This document shows positions 45,014 to 57,593 of a stretch of 64,000 nt of DNA, piece after piece (position 1 is the stretch's first letter; each line of letters starts with the position of its first letter). Origin of the DNA: Eleginops maclovinus. Its lineage: Eukaryota > Chordata > Actinopteri > Perciformes > Eleginopidae. The stretch is taken from NCBI RefSeq assembly GCF_036324505.1, contig NC_086368.1, positions 27,045,878-27,109,877 of the forward strand. Direction: 5' to 3'. Both the position numbers and the translations under genes were made by a program. Under the pieces are notes generated by a model, which ran no database searches, was not told the origin of the DNA, and worked only from the letters and a program-made list of their open reading frames with translations.

Positions 45014-47291
45014 AACACGCTTCAAATCAATCTTATAGATGTTGATCAGGGAAAATCATTCATTTCCTAAAACCCAAACGAGGATAGGGGCCTCTTTAAG
45101 ACAAATGATGTGTGTTTTATTAAAAAAATAGAGGACCACACAATCTGGATTTGCATTTTCATTTGATTTATTGTTGAAACCTCTTTGTTTAACCCCCAAG
45201 CATTTGCGGAAAAGCACGGTCTTAATTATAGGAAATATTTTTCAAGATAAAATGCAAAACCTCTTTTTTTTTAATCCACTTTCCAGACACCTTTGTCCCT
45301 CAGAGCCATCATATTCTCAGAGACATAAAACATGCAAATTTAAAGCCGTGTTAATCAATATTTCTTTTTATGAACAATGCCTATTGATGTAGCCACCGGC
45401 CCAGACAGCCCATTGTTTTTGTTTTAGGGGCTCCTCATTAACCCTGGTGACAACAGCAGCAGGTTTTTTGCTCAAACTGAAAAATATCTACAGCACCAAC
45501 CGGCTGTCTGCTTCTCAAGATAGTGATGAGCCAATGAGGGTAGTGGAGCATCTTTGTAGGATAATGGCAAAAAATGTTCCTCAAGAGCTGATGGAGACGA
45601 AAGCAGAGAGAGAGGTAAATCAACTTGATTATTACAATGTGTCCAATTCTGGATTGGTGAGGAGTTTTACCTGAATGAAGCCAAGGAAAAAGCTTACACA
45701 CAGACAAAGAAAAGGTTTGAAAAGCCTTAAAATCTTACACAAAACAAATCATTTTATTAATTAGCTTATTATATATTTAAAAGTACGCGTAGTTTGTTTT
45801 CCTTTACTTACGGTAGTTTGCTTGTTCATTTCAAACTGGCTCCAGGCCTCAGAAGCTGCCTGTAGTGTGTTAATAAAAGCTCTAAGCTATAATTTCTTTG
45901 ATATTTTTTACAGCGTAACAACGCCTGGACAAGGGTTGCAAACAGAAGACATTGTCAAGCCTTGTGGCTGCAATGCATTACGGTCTATAAAGGCTATAGA
46001 AAGCAGTTCAGTACACGTGTGCTCATTGTATTGCCAGTAGTCGTTGTTGTAGCACTATTGTTGGTTCTGCTTTAAAACAATTCTAAAACAACTGTAGCCT
46101 CGACTGAAACTGAGGCACGTTCATATCAGTGCCATGCTAATTTGTTTAAATTATAATTTGACGAAGAGTAATCATATTGCAATTTTATGCCTGGCATATT
46201 TGAAGATAATGATATTGTTACAAATAAAGGAACTACTTCTCATTTAAATGATAATTTGTGTCATTGTGTGTTTGCCTCTGCATGCCGAGTGCTGGGACAG
46301 CAATGTGTGCCATTTGAAAATTATTGCATTTAAATGACAAAGGACGCTCGCGCTGGGACATCGCGACAGCTCAATTCAGTTTTGTCTCATTTAAGTCAAA
46401 AGTCTTTCATCAGCTTTCGATTTGATGAATGAGAGAGCAGCCCGGGCTGCGTGCTCTACTGTACGCCTATGAGCCAATGCTGTGACAAATGGCTTTGGGC
46501 CTGGTGACTACAAAGCACGGTAAACAGAGCCGTCGCCACTTCACACAGTCGTGCTTTCCACAGGGCTTCCTCACACATCATTCATCTCCTTCACGGCGAG
46601 ATGAAACTGTAGAGAGCGTGCAATAAGGATGGCGTATTAGTTCATACTGTATACGCTGGAGGACACAGTTGTTTCTTTTGCTTCATCCCTGAAATATGGC
46701 CCCATAGCACAACAGCTCCCTTCCTTAGATCAATATGGAGGGGGGCATGGCATGGTACTGTTGTAATTAGGACTCAATTAGATTTCTGCCAAACATTGGA
46801 CTTGCTTATGTTGTTGTCTAAGGACAGAAGGTGTCTTTATGTTGTCCACACTTTAGAACCCCAGAGGTAAAACTGTTATTTGTGAGATTGGGCTCTATAA
46901 ATATTGATTAACTTGACTAGCCAAAAAAGCTGGTGTTTATTTGAATAAATACAATGGACAGATTATAGTGTGCTTCAGTAATACTGCAAATGGAAATGAG
47001 CTTTTAGCTTAAATGTGGTATACAACATCTCGTCTCCCTTTGGAAATAATTGATGCATAGTCCTTGTTCAATAGAGGCATTGTTATGTTAAAAATGACAA
47101 TAAACCCAAAGTTAATGGCAAAAATATATCAAACATAACTTAGAGATGAACAGGTTTTGTGCAACCAGTCGAAAACTACCCAAATGGATGGAATTTATGG
47201 TAAATGGTCTGCATTTAGAAATCTGCTTGTCCAGTATTTCATTACCCTTAAAAAATAAAAAGCACTTTTTACGTTTACAAGTATGAGTCTG

Positions 47292-47293
<2 letters not shown>
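45014..47293. other. Intergenic, no gene recognised
   Basis: Contains an inverted repeat around catttaaatg (46240-46337) and an unexplained open segment at 45428-45615 (see findings). Nothing firmly identified. Confidence 0.45.

Positions 47294-47366
<73 letters not shown>
47294..47366 (+). repeat. CA dinucleotide microsatellite, 73 bp
   Basis: Uninterrupted CA run, followed by cgcgcc. Open frames of poly(TH) or poly(VC) across it are artefacts. Confidence 0.98.
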
Positions 47367-47368
<2 letters not shown>

Positions 47369-47387
47369 GCCATCGGGAGCACATTTT

Positions 47388-47485
47388 TGGTTAAGCATTT
47401 CAAGGAAACATCAACATGTTGAATGCGGGGGCTCGAGATCAAATCACCGATCTCCCGATTGGTGGAGGACAGCTCTACCTCTGAA
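47388..47485 (-). repeat. SINE-like fragment, same family as 1-105
   Basis: ggttaagcatttcaaggaaa, gcgggggctcgagatcaaat and cgatctcccgattggtggag match the family seen at the window start (ggttaagcatctt..., gggatcgaaccc...). Confidence 0.5.
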
Positions 47486-49581
47486 GTCACAGTCGCCCAA
47501 AAATGTTTATACATCCAAATGTATCCAATTCAGCTCTGTCTTTAAAGCCCAGCATAAAGCAGAAGAATTCCGACGTCTCTGCTGCACCTTCTCCAGTTAT
47601 TCAGCTTCAAAGGTCAGTGTATTTATCCTTTCAACAAGACATCACAGACGGTTAAAAATAAGATTCTTCAGACACTTCTGTTCCTATACCATTCTGCGGG
47701 TATTCAATAGACTACTATAGTAGTTCAACGAGGAGCTCAATGGTTTTTCACCTTGAATTCCATGTCTGCAGTTAATTTAGACAAGGAATTTGAACCATCC
47801 CATTTCCTGCGACAACAACCTAAAAAATATATTTTGAAACAGCATTTCATACACGGTGCTGTGTCACACCCGCCTTTACTGTATGGCTCACATTATGGTA
47901 TGTTAGTTTGCATGTACCAACAAGCCACTGTGTGAATGTATTGTTTTTAATGGGACACATAGAGACTTCATAAAACGCAGACATGAAGAGAAGTCTGTCG
48001 GAAGAAGTCGAGTTTAAAAATGAACAAATATGTAGACAACAATAAATAAAAACAAAGAAAGGTTTTAAAAACACTCCGGAGGGCAAAACTGATTTTTTGT
48101 TTTGTTTTATACAAATATTAAATGTATAGAGTTAAATGTGATGTACATTTCTAAGAATACAAGCTCTGTAATTTGGCGTTCCATACATACGTTCACCATT
48201 ATATCTGAGAGAGTGCGGTCTGTTTCATCTCGATAAAGGTGTAGTATTATTTGACCTGTCTAAAGGAATCATGGAGAGGAAATGCGAATATATAAAAACA
48301 CTTATAACTATATACATAAAGTATTAGTTTTCTGAATGGAATAGAGCTAAGGAGAATATACATGAACTCCTCTTTTGGTTGATGGACTTCTGGGATTTAA
48401 AGTTTGGGGTCCTTTAAAAAAAGTCATTCTGAAGACATCTCTTGACACCACCGCCTTTGTGTGCTTTGGGTTGATTGATGCTCATTGTTGGTGAAAGGTT
48501 GAAAGAAAGACTCAGCCATGAAACGGAAAGGACTCTCCCTCACTGAATAAGGAACAGCCATTGAAATGCAAAGGGAGCAGTTTGACAGATTTGGGTGTGA
48601 CAACTTGTTTAGTGTGTTTATTGTTACACCATATGGTGGTGGCAGTCATTATAGTTGTTTTACTTCATGGCGTAGAAGTCTTCTCCTTTATGTGCTTGTA
48701 CTAGAAAGCAGACAGACAAACTTTGACAAACACACTGTGTAAATAAAATTGCCTTGACCGTCAGCCGTAGTTGCTAAGCAACACTTCTAAAAAGACTTCA
48801 AACGTTGCAAGTGTTGCATAAAAGAGATGGACAGGAGTGTGACTGAAACAAACCACGTAAAATAAATGTTGGGAATTGTTGTGTTCTCTCGGCATCAGCC
48901 ACAAATGAAAGGCTTGCCAGGAGGCTTGAATTCAACTCAGCTGGCAGCACAGATGCTGCCCATTCCCTTCAACATGTTCGCAAATGCAGGGAGCACCAAG
49001 CCCTCTGTGAAGCCAATTTCAAAATGGAGAGCTGTGATTCCAGATCAGGCCCCGACTCCATGGGTGAGATGCCCCCGAATGAGGCTCTACTCAAACCCAT
49101 GCGATGGAAACGAGGTTTTATCCTTTTCCAACTTTTATTTCAGTCCACCCGCACCGTTAGAACACACTTTATTTACCATACAAAGCACAATCAAATCCAA
49201 TGACATGTGGAATATCGAGAATAATACCTAATTATAAGCGTAATTGCATCATTGCCTCAAGATGTGGCATAAAACAAAACAAGAAGTCTAAACGCTTATT
49301 AAACGGGTGTGTTCACCAGATAGTCGCTGCCTGCAGGTTGAATGAAATGAGGTTAATTACAAGACCACTGGAGAATGGAAATGTAAAAAATATGAAGTGA
49401 ACTTGAGAAAAGTCATGATGTGTTGTGACGGGCATATCAAGAATTTACTTTGGACAAACATTGAATTCAGAAATGAAGGGAAACATTTCTGTTCTAAAGG
49501 AGGGATAGAAAAAGGTGGATGTTTGAGGGCCGTAGGCTGATTACTTTCCCGCAGGGTAACATATCTTGATCTGGCCATGAG
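47486..49581. other. Intergenic, no gene recognised
   Basis: An open frame at 48866-49231 (121 codons) has no recognisable motif. Nothing else supported. Confidence 0.5.
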
Positions 49582-49584
49582 TTA

Positions 49585-50131
49585 GGCCCAATTCCAAACC
49601 ACACCTTACCCACTCCCACTCGCTGATGGAGAAATAGGAAATGCCGTAACTTTTCGTAACAATGGTTTCAAATCAGCATCTTGGTAAAAAAACAATTAAA
49701 AAAACAAAGTAAAACTCCAAAAATCTTTAATGGCGTTTCTTTATTTGCAAACCTCTTTCATTTTTAAAATATGATGTTTATAATACACAACTTTATAATA
49801 AACTCACACTGTTTTCTAGACACGGGTACTGTATATATTCCTGAGTAAAACAGATAAACGAGGTAGCATCTGTATGATGATATTTAATGTGTATGTTGTT
49901 TTGCGCAGTGTTTGCAGGAACTGTTTGTACACAGCATGTTTCCTGAGGGACACACACAGCGGTGAGTCCGGTCAGGTAGCGTAGTCAGGTGAAGTCAGGT
50001 GCGATGCAGGCTCGCTGCTGGAGGGCTTGATAACCCACTCCACACTCGTTGGTTTGGAACAGCACTTAATGTGGCAGACCCTCCGCTCGAACGGAGGGGT
50101 AGAGTGTAGGGGGGCGGTTTGGAATTGAGCC
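49585..50131. mobile_element. Harbinger-like MITE with TTA target duplication
   Basis: The ends GGCCCAATTCCAAACC (49585-49600) and GGTTTGGAATTGAGCC (50116-50131) are inverted repeats with one mismatch in 16. Both sides carry TTA (49582-49584, 50132-50134), fitting the TWA target of PIF/Harbinger elements. At 547 bp it has no transposase. Further in, caccttacccactccc pairs loosely with the G-rich ggggtagagtgtagg near the right end. Confidence 0.75.
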
Positions 50132-50979
50132 TTAGTGTCTGTTTCTCACTTTGTCAACAATGACTTATTTCCTTAAGACAAAAATCAAGCTTTGCTGTAA
50201 TAAACCTGTGCACCAATTACAGCTTATCTTAAAGACCCAGGAGAACCAGATTTGACCACATACTGTCAAGTAAAAGAACTGGAAAACACTAATCTTACTT
50301 GTGCCTTCACCATTAACCAGTGCCCGTTACATAATAACAGAAAAGTCCTCATTGATTATAAACATCTTTGCAAAAATCAATGAATGGGTGCAAAGGGGGC
50401 TGCAATGAAATTCAACCGTGACATATTTTAAACTTCCAGTACTAAATGTTTCAAAATACTCAAAAGTTCCCTAACTCGGAAAAGTTAAGACAGCAAAGGA
50501 GTCCCAAAAGGCCATAAACAGCAGAGTTTCTCACTGACAAGATCTGCCGAAATGATGTCTGCATGAAGGGAAGGAAGGATCCCTTCAGTGTGGATTTTCT
50601 ACCTCTCTTAAGCCCTAAGAAAGGGGCACCGTCACACCTGACTGGCCGAGAATTGAGAAACACCAAGCTGCTCTCAATTCTTAATTAGGAGCCAACAGGT
50701 GATCTGAGTAACCGGCAATCAACTCAGGGGTTAACTGTGACATTCAACTAGAATTAAACATCAACAATCATTTGTGTGGAAATGAAACCTGAATTTCATG
50801 GTACGTGTATCTTTTGGTCATGATATTATGCTTAACTTAAACCACTTCAAGGCAGCATTTTGAGCACATGGTATTAGTAAACCCATTTTGGAAGTATTGC
50901 CAAAAATATGTTTGGGTTATTCAGGGTTAGACACATTCTGATAGAAAGATCTGAAGACTCACTCCCAAGTGAAACATTG
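50132..50979. other. Intergenic, no gene recognised
   Basis: No supportable feature. Confidence 0.5.
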
Positions 50980-51085
50980 ATTCAATCGGAGGATGAAACC
51001 CTCTTCATTAGTCACATACATGCACACAGCAGAGCACACACAGTGAAATTGGTCCTCTGCGTTTAACCCATTAGGGTTAGGGTGA
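50980..51085 (+). repeat. Fragment of a common fish repeat
   Basis: acacacagtgaaattggtcc followed by tctgcgtttaacccatt is a motif abundant in fish genomes. Boundaries uncertain. Confidence 0.45.
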
Positions 51086-53705
51086 TGGTTCCATGATTTT
51101 GATTTAATTTGATCTTTTGCCATGCGCAGATGTTGTAGAAAAATTGGTATCGGACGTAAAAATGTAATAGTTATTGACAAGATTTTGAGTTTTGCAGAAT
51201 CCTCCAAAAGAAATGATCTGGTGAAATGTGGGATTCATAGTTAATTCTGGCAGGCCAAGCTACTTGTACCAGCTGCTTCAGACTCAGGAGTGACAGTGGA
51301 GCATGCTCTATCTGTTTTCGCAGAACAGCTCCTAACTCGGCAAAGCAAAGTTATCTAAAATTGGAATTAGCTACACTGCTATTGTGATAGCGTCTCTTCT
51401 GTTGGCAGCACCGTGATTAAACTCCTTGTGAACGTTTCATGTTGATTTTACCTATCCCATGCATGTTAATCCACCAATATTGGAAAAACTAAAGCTACTT
51501 TTGACTGAAATCTATTCAGCAAATACAATTCCTCCAAAATATGTTCAGAAAAAGACCTTTGAGTCTTAAATAGAAACGTTTAAACCCACCACGACATCTA
51601 TTCCTTGTGAAAATCTCAGCGAGGTATTGTCAAGAGTATAATAGACGCTATTCTGGAGTACAATACGTCTAAATAAACAAAGCTTTGGAGAGAGCATGTC
51701 TTCTTTTTCAGAACTACACTGCTCAGCCTCCCCACAGTGTCATTTTTCATTTTTCTTATCTTCTGCACCTTGAAAGCTGCCACAGACGAAGCAATGTGCT
51801 CTGAGAAGGCTTCAGTGGTCTCCAGAGAAAAAGTCTTCGTTTAGTTTTGAACAGTCCAGTAACTGTGTCTTTGAGCTGTGTCTGAGGCCACCGCCTCCTC
51901 TCTGAAGCTTCCATTTCTGAGCTTTCTGATGTGGAGAAACGTATTGCATTTTCTCAGTATCTCAGAGGATATCAATGCTTCTTCTCCAAAGTGTCTGGGC
52001 TTTGAATTGCCAGTCCACAAAAATTGAAATTCTCAAGGATCTGTTGACAGTCGATTTGGGGGGGAAAAAATGGAGAGGAGAGAGATTCGTCAGGCCTGTT
52101 CAGTGTTTTCTATGCAGCTGACACTGGGGAAATGGGAAACGCCTTATTTGCTGTGGGGTCGGATTCTGCTTTTGCTGACAGTTTTCACAGTTCTGAGTTC
52201 TGCACATCTAAGTAAGGCTGAACAGCTTGATAAAAGTAGGAAAAAGCAATTGCTACTGTCATCTGCAAAATGGGATTCGTGATATATAGGCAGCTATTTC
52301 TTATCCACTGTCTCTCACTTACAGCATTTTTAACAACAGCCTCTTTTATCGCCGAAAGAAATACACACAAACGCGTGGTTTTATCCTGTAGAAGTTTTCT
52401 ATATCATCTCTAACACTTTCTTTGGATAGTGGGTGTATAATGCTGCGTTTATATTTCAGTTGTGTCTTGTGAAAAGCCCCCATGGTGGTCTGCCTTTTAA
52501 CATTTCATCTTTAGCCCTTGTTCTGATGTCAGGGGGTAAAGGACAATAGACCGAGGATCAAAGACTACTACCCTGAATGTGTGCAGGAAAGGAAATGTGT
52601 TTTTAACTTGTCCCCTAGGAAATGCAAACACATCTAGTAAAGAACACACCGTCAGAGCCAAGTTCCCTGTCATGTGTTTTTGTGCAAGACGCTGAGAAAT
52701 GGCCTATTTTGTCGTTGGGCTACGAGACCTTGTTGTGCAAACCACCCGCTTCTTCTATTTGGTACAAACAGTATTTCTGTTCCTTCAGTTGGAAACCTCA
52801 CATTCTCTGCATTGCAAGATCTGTTTTTTTTTACAGGAAACTTGACAGATGTTGTACAACAAATGTGAACAGCTTAAATACTCACTGCTCTGATGTATCA
52901 TCCAACAGTGAAAAGAGGCAAAAACAGCCACAGCTTGACTGACAAAGAACTGCATGGCCCTTTGGCGCATGTGTCAGACCTTGTGTTCAGTTCTCACGGA
53001 AACCCGAACATCACCGACCTTGACCCTCTTCAGCAAAATGTTACTCACTATGTCAGTCAGAAATGTTTCTGGTGTATGTCAGAGTGTCAGGCAGTGTATT
53101 GTCGGAGCATATTGTTGTTCAACCGTATGAGAGATTATCTGTGGAGCATGCATCTGAAGACCAAGGAAGTCTTACAAGGTTTAAACTTCTTTCACCGACA
53201 GAGAGACATTTAGATGACTTTGTGGGAGTGGAGATCTGTAGGTACATGGTGTCCTGATGTAAGTGACAATGAAGTCAAAACATATAGCAGAAATCACTGT
53301 ACGAAGCTTATCCGTCATGGATTTATGATCAAGCTTTAAAGTAAAGTTTACTTCTACACCTCCCAGTTTTGGAGTTTCCCACAGCCACACTGTTTACGCT
53401 CACTCCTACAGCTCTCATCATCTCATTTCATAGGTTGCGGTGGATAGGGGGGTAAAAAAAAGCCTTGACTTCTATTTGTTTTTGAGCCCATGTGAAACCA
53501 AAAGTGGACAACATTGTCAGGAACTGAAGAGACGTAATAACCTTTATAGTTTTGCCTTAAACTTGTGTTTCTTTAATAGACAGCACAGGGTTCACTGGTT
53601 GTATAGAAGACTATGAAAAAATGACTCTACTTCTCAGTTAATTTAGGGTATATCCTCAATTGACATTTTACTTATGAGTTAATGGACTTAATAGCTGGTT
53701 TCAAG
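51086..53705. other. Intergenic, no gene recognised
   Basis: Open frames (such as 52622-52942 and 52893-53213) lack family motifs. Confidence 0.5.
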
Positions 53706-53880
53706 TCTTCTTCCATTAAGAGTAAAACAATGGGGCGGGGCTACCTTGTGATTGACAGGTCGCTACCAATGATGTATCCTTGATTTAGTCTTAATTGCTC
53801 GATTTCAAAACTTCTTCCATTAAGAGTAAAATGGGGCGGGGCTACCTTGTGATTGACAGGTCGCTACCAATGATGTATCA
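53706..53880 (+). repeat. Tandem duplication with ggggcggggctaccttgtga core
   Basis: Two copies of about 70 bp starting near 53706 and 53813: cttcttccattaagagtaaa, then ggggcggggctaccttgtga, ttgacaggtcgctaccaatg, atgtatc. Period is about 107 bp. A third, single copy is at 34655. Confidence 0.85.
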
Positions 53881-54944
53881 TTGTTTTAGTCACTTCCACA
53901 ATGTGTTTCAAGCTCAGGAAAGTAACATTTCTCATTAAACACGTTCGATGTACAGCGGTTTATGTCTTTTCCAAAACGAGCTAGGAGAAAAGTCAGGAAT
54001 ATATTCTGTAAAAATCATCAATCTCCAGTGCAGAGCTATGTTGACACAGTTGTTTATGATTTGGCTCAATTCAATTCATTTATATTCTTTTAGGTGCCAT
54101 CAAGCTGGCAACGGAGCCTCCAGCCATAGCGGTAATCTTACATGTGAGTGTACTTAAATTTCACACATGCCAGATGGGTATTCTTCAAGTACAACGTTTT
54201 TCATTTTTCTATTAAGGTGCATCTTTTTGAAACCGTCAAATCAACACTTTCACCATGGCAACACTTTAACCACCTGGAACATGGTTTTGGAATTGCTCTA
54301 AAATCCTGTTTTAAGCTTTTGGAGTGTGTACAGGGACTAGCTGTCAGAACATTACGCTTACTATCACTTCATGTAGAGTGAACCTTTGGCACACAGTATG
54401 AGAGCTCATTTTCATACAGAAAGCTGAGGTGTATTTGGAAATGATGTGCTTAAGGTTCTTTGAATGCATTGCCATTGCAGCATGAAAATGATAGAAATGG
54501 TACCGTGAGCCATTATTAAAAGACCCAGTTTTGATTTGATGTCAGAAAGCGCCTGAGGTGAGCTCAGGTTGAAGCTGCTGTTGTTCCTTATTTCTCTTAG
54601 GAAGCTCCAGGTTTGGACTGTGCGTGAACTCTATTCAATTTTGTATAGCTCCTGAAACACAGATTCGGGTCTTACCATACAGCCCAGAAAATCTAAAGTG
54701 AGCTATACATTAACAATGTCTTGCTTATGCATTGATTGTTTATGTTGAATTCCATATTGTTTTTTGAAACTAAGTCCAATTTTGGGGCTTAAGACAAAGT
54801 GTATTCGCCTTTTGAAAATAAGCTTACTAGCTTCACAGTGAAATCACAACTAGGAAGTCCGATGATCGCTCAGATTGTTCACAAGTTTAAAGTTTACCCA
54901 GATTATGCAAAGTGTGTTCTTTCCTATAGTGAGTGATATAGGTG
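53881..54944. other. Intergenic, no gene recognised
   Basis: No supportable feature. Confidence 0.5.
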
Positions 54945-55255
54945 ATTTGTGCTTGTAAATGGTCTGCAAAGGCTTAAATCCCAGAGTTCCCTCCAGACTC
55001 CTTAGTTTTTCTTCTGTAACATAACGACATCACTTTGTAACATTCGTGCTTCTATTGGCTATCACTCCAACACATTGTACGTGTTTGGCTAAGGGGCGGG
55101 ACATTTCAGACACATCTGCAAGTGGCTGACCAATCACAACAGAGCCGGCCAGCTAACCAATCAGAGCACACAGAGGTTGTGCAGCACAGGCAGCGTGAGA
55201 ACAATAAAAAGCTTTTTGCACATTGAAGCTAGAGACCTAAACATGAGCGTATGCC
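54945..55255 (-). repeat. Copy of the dispersed MITE-like family
   Basis: Reverse orientation: gtaaatggtctgcaaaggct, cttctattggctatcactcc, aacacattgtacgtg, ggggcgggacatttc, ctgaccaatcacaacagagc, ccagctaaccaatcagagca, agcacaggcagcgtgagaac. Confidence 0.8.
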
Positions 55256-56400
55256 TTTAAATCATCTGATTTAAATGTCCTCATCTCTACACTCACTGTG
55301 TGTTTCACGTTGCAGAATCAGTAGCAGCGAAGTGACTTCCATCTTTGCAGTCAGGACTATCTCCATTTATAAATATTGAAGTCAGTCGAGAAGCTATATG
55401 ATAAAACAGTGCAGTATGTGGCAGGCTTTTCGATAAACACTTAAAAGCATCATTAGGATTCTTATTACACAACACAAAACATGGTCAAGCAACAGCTCTC
55501 TACATCTAGTTTAATTAGTATGATTTACTCACATCAGCATCAGCAGTTCCACTCATTTAAACAAATATAGTCTCCTATAGTATGTGAGTGTGCAGCCATT
55601 ATACACAATGACTATTTTGTTGCAGTCCATCTATCTTGAAGCACACTGTCTTCATTTATAGAGCCGAGCCCAAGGTGAGTTCTCACAGTTTGCGACAGTC
55701 TGACCCTCATCAATGATTTGTGGCTGCTACACGGGCCACCATTTCCCCTCCTAACCCCCTGCTTTGTTTAGAGGCCTTGGGTTTGCTCGTGGTGGCTGGA
55801 GGATCTTTTTTTTGAGCTGGTGACAGTCAGAGTGGTGTGCCATTTGGCCATGACGGGAATTAATGAGACATGCATGGGTAATGAGATTACCGAGCTTGCA
55901 GCAGAAAGGAGGATTACCAGGTACACGCTTTCTGTCATAGCTTCATTCCTGAAGAGCGGAGCACCTGTACACACAGCCCAAGTTACATCCCCGACGATGA
56001 AGACATGGCAGCTGTGCGATCTCATTTATGGTGTCTGTCCGGGACCCCCGCTACTCCCAGTGGTGTCAGGTTCATGGCAAAAAGAAGACATCTGCCATGT
56101 TGTCTCTTCCTCTCCTGTGGGGTTTCCGTCTAAGTGCAGTATGTAGGAAAAATGTGGCTTTAGATAATCAATAACCAATAGATTTCGAGGAGGTAAAATG
56201 TCTGAATCTTCAGTCAGAATCAAAGCATCTGCTAAATATCTCACGAGGAAATGTTGTATACATAGAAACACTGAAAGCTGAATGGCTGTGTGCAGAGACA
56301 ATGTCCATGACCTTTACACAACAACATCACCAACACATTAATAATGCATTGCGTAGCACTCTGCTGTGTGCCATTACTATGTTTCATATTGTGAGTCGCA
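55256..56400. other. Intergenic, no gene recognised
   Basis: No supportable feature; open frames at 55768-56146 overlap on both strands and lack motifs. Confidence 0.5.
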
Positions 56401-56401
56401 C

Positions 56402-56432
<31 letters not shown>
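56401..56432 (+). repeat. CAA trinucleotide microsatellite
   Basis: About ten CAA units with one CGA interruption. Confidence 0.95.
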
Positions 56433-56929
56433 GTTCCTTCCCCTCCTTTCGCTCTCCAGCTTTGTCTGTCAACCAGACCTTAAGGGCCTGTTCAAAAATT
56501 AATGAGCAGTGCTTACTCTGTAAATAACTGCTGGTAATGCACCGTGGGTTATTTGAAATGTAAAACCTGCTGTCATGCTTTGATTATCTATGTATCTGCC
56601 CTGAGCACGGATCCGAGCACCGAGTCAGTGTTCCATGCAGTGTGCTCGCTGGCTGACTTATTAAGGCTTGCTGTCATTTGTGTGAACGTGTTGGAACAAT
56701 TCCCCTGAGTTGAGGAGCAACGGGGGTGACTGCTAAAGGGTTTTAAGGGTACTTCATGTATGTACATAATTTCAATGTTATCCTGAAGAGGTTGTTATTT
56801 TTTTCCTGACCCCGAGGACTTTCTCAAGCAGCACAATACTGTCTCAGTTTTTTAGAAATCTGACACATACATAATATTTTATTTCATGGAAGAACATAAA
56901 TAATACATCCAATCATTTGGCTTATATTC
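56433..56929. other. Intergenic, no gene recognised
   Basis: No supportable feature. Confidence 0.5.
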
Positions 56930-57304
56930 AGTGGTGGAAGCAGTACTTATACTCAAGTGACATTTCCAAATCTTACTTAAGTTAAAGTGCAAAGGTATTG
57001 GCATGAAGATATAATTTAAGTATACAAAATAAATAAACAAGGCCTGTTTCAGAATCATATGTATATTTGAAAACACAGGATCATGATCAAGGATGCATTT
57101 TTGTGTTCAGCATGGTTGGTAAATGGGGAGCCAACTTGAAGAACGTTGAATACCTTTGCTGAATATTTTAACCTATCATTACATGGCCTTGTTTATTTAA
57201 AAGCTGGAATAAATGTTTGCTTGTTCTGTGTCTAAGTAACTATAGCTGTCAGATAAATGTAGTGGAGTAAAAAGTACAAGCAATACAATTACAAGCACCT
57301 CAAA
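56930..57304 (+). repeat. Dispersed fish repeat (gtggtggaagcagtact type)
   Basis: Starts cagtggtggaagcagtactt and ends with agtggagtaaaaagtacaag and acctcaaaatgcacttaaa. Part of the family is also at 40330-40600. The middle contains non-matching sequence. Confidence 0.6.
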
Positions 57305-57593
57305 ATGCACTTAAAGGCACCCTATTAAGAGCATTTTCAGGTTCACATTAGTGCCTCTATTGTGACATTTATGTTCAAAAAGCTCTTTATGTTTCTCATA
57401 CTGCCTGTGCTGCAGCACCTCTTTTCTCCCCTCTGTCTGACACCAGAGCCCAGTCTGCTCTGATTGGTTAGTTGCCCTGCTCTGTTGCGATTAGTCCACA
57501 GCTTAGAGACGTTTGCCTTTGCAGACCATTTACATGCACAACACACATGACAGGAAAGGGAAAACACCCCAATATTTTAAAGGGGCTCCTAAG
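57305..57593 (+). repeat. Copy of the dispersed MITE-like family, internally deleted
   Basis: Begins cacttaaaggcaccctatta and ends at aatattttaaaggggctcct. The part from the Tcac-rich middle to just before the last 90 bp is missing (tagagacg joins directly to tttgcctttgcagacc). Confidence 0.8.

Noticed and set aside
47283..47720. Open frames with long Thr-His or Val-Cys runs
   Set aside because: Produced by the CA microsatellite, which has no stop in these frames.
48866..49231. 121-codon plus-strand open frame
   Set aside because: No recognisable motif; composition consistent with chance in repeat-poor DNA.
51060..51080. Telomere-like cattagggttagggtgatg
   Set aside because: Too short and next to a common fish repeat; no sign of a telomeric array.
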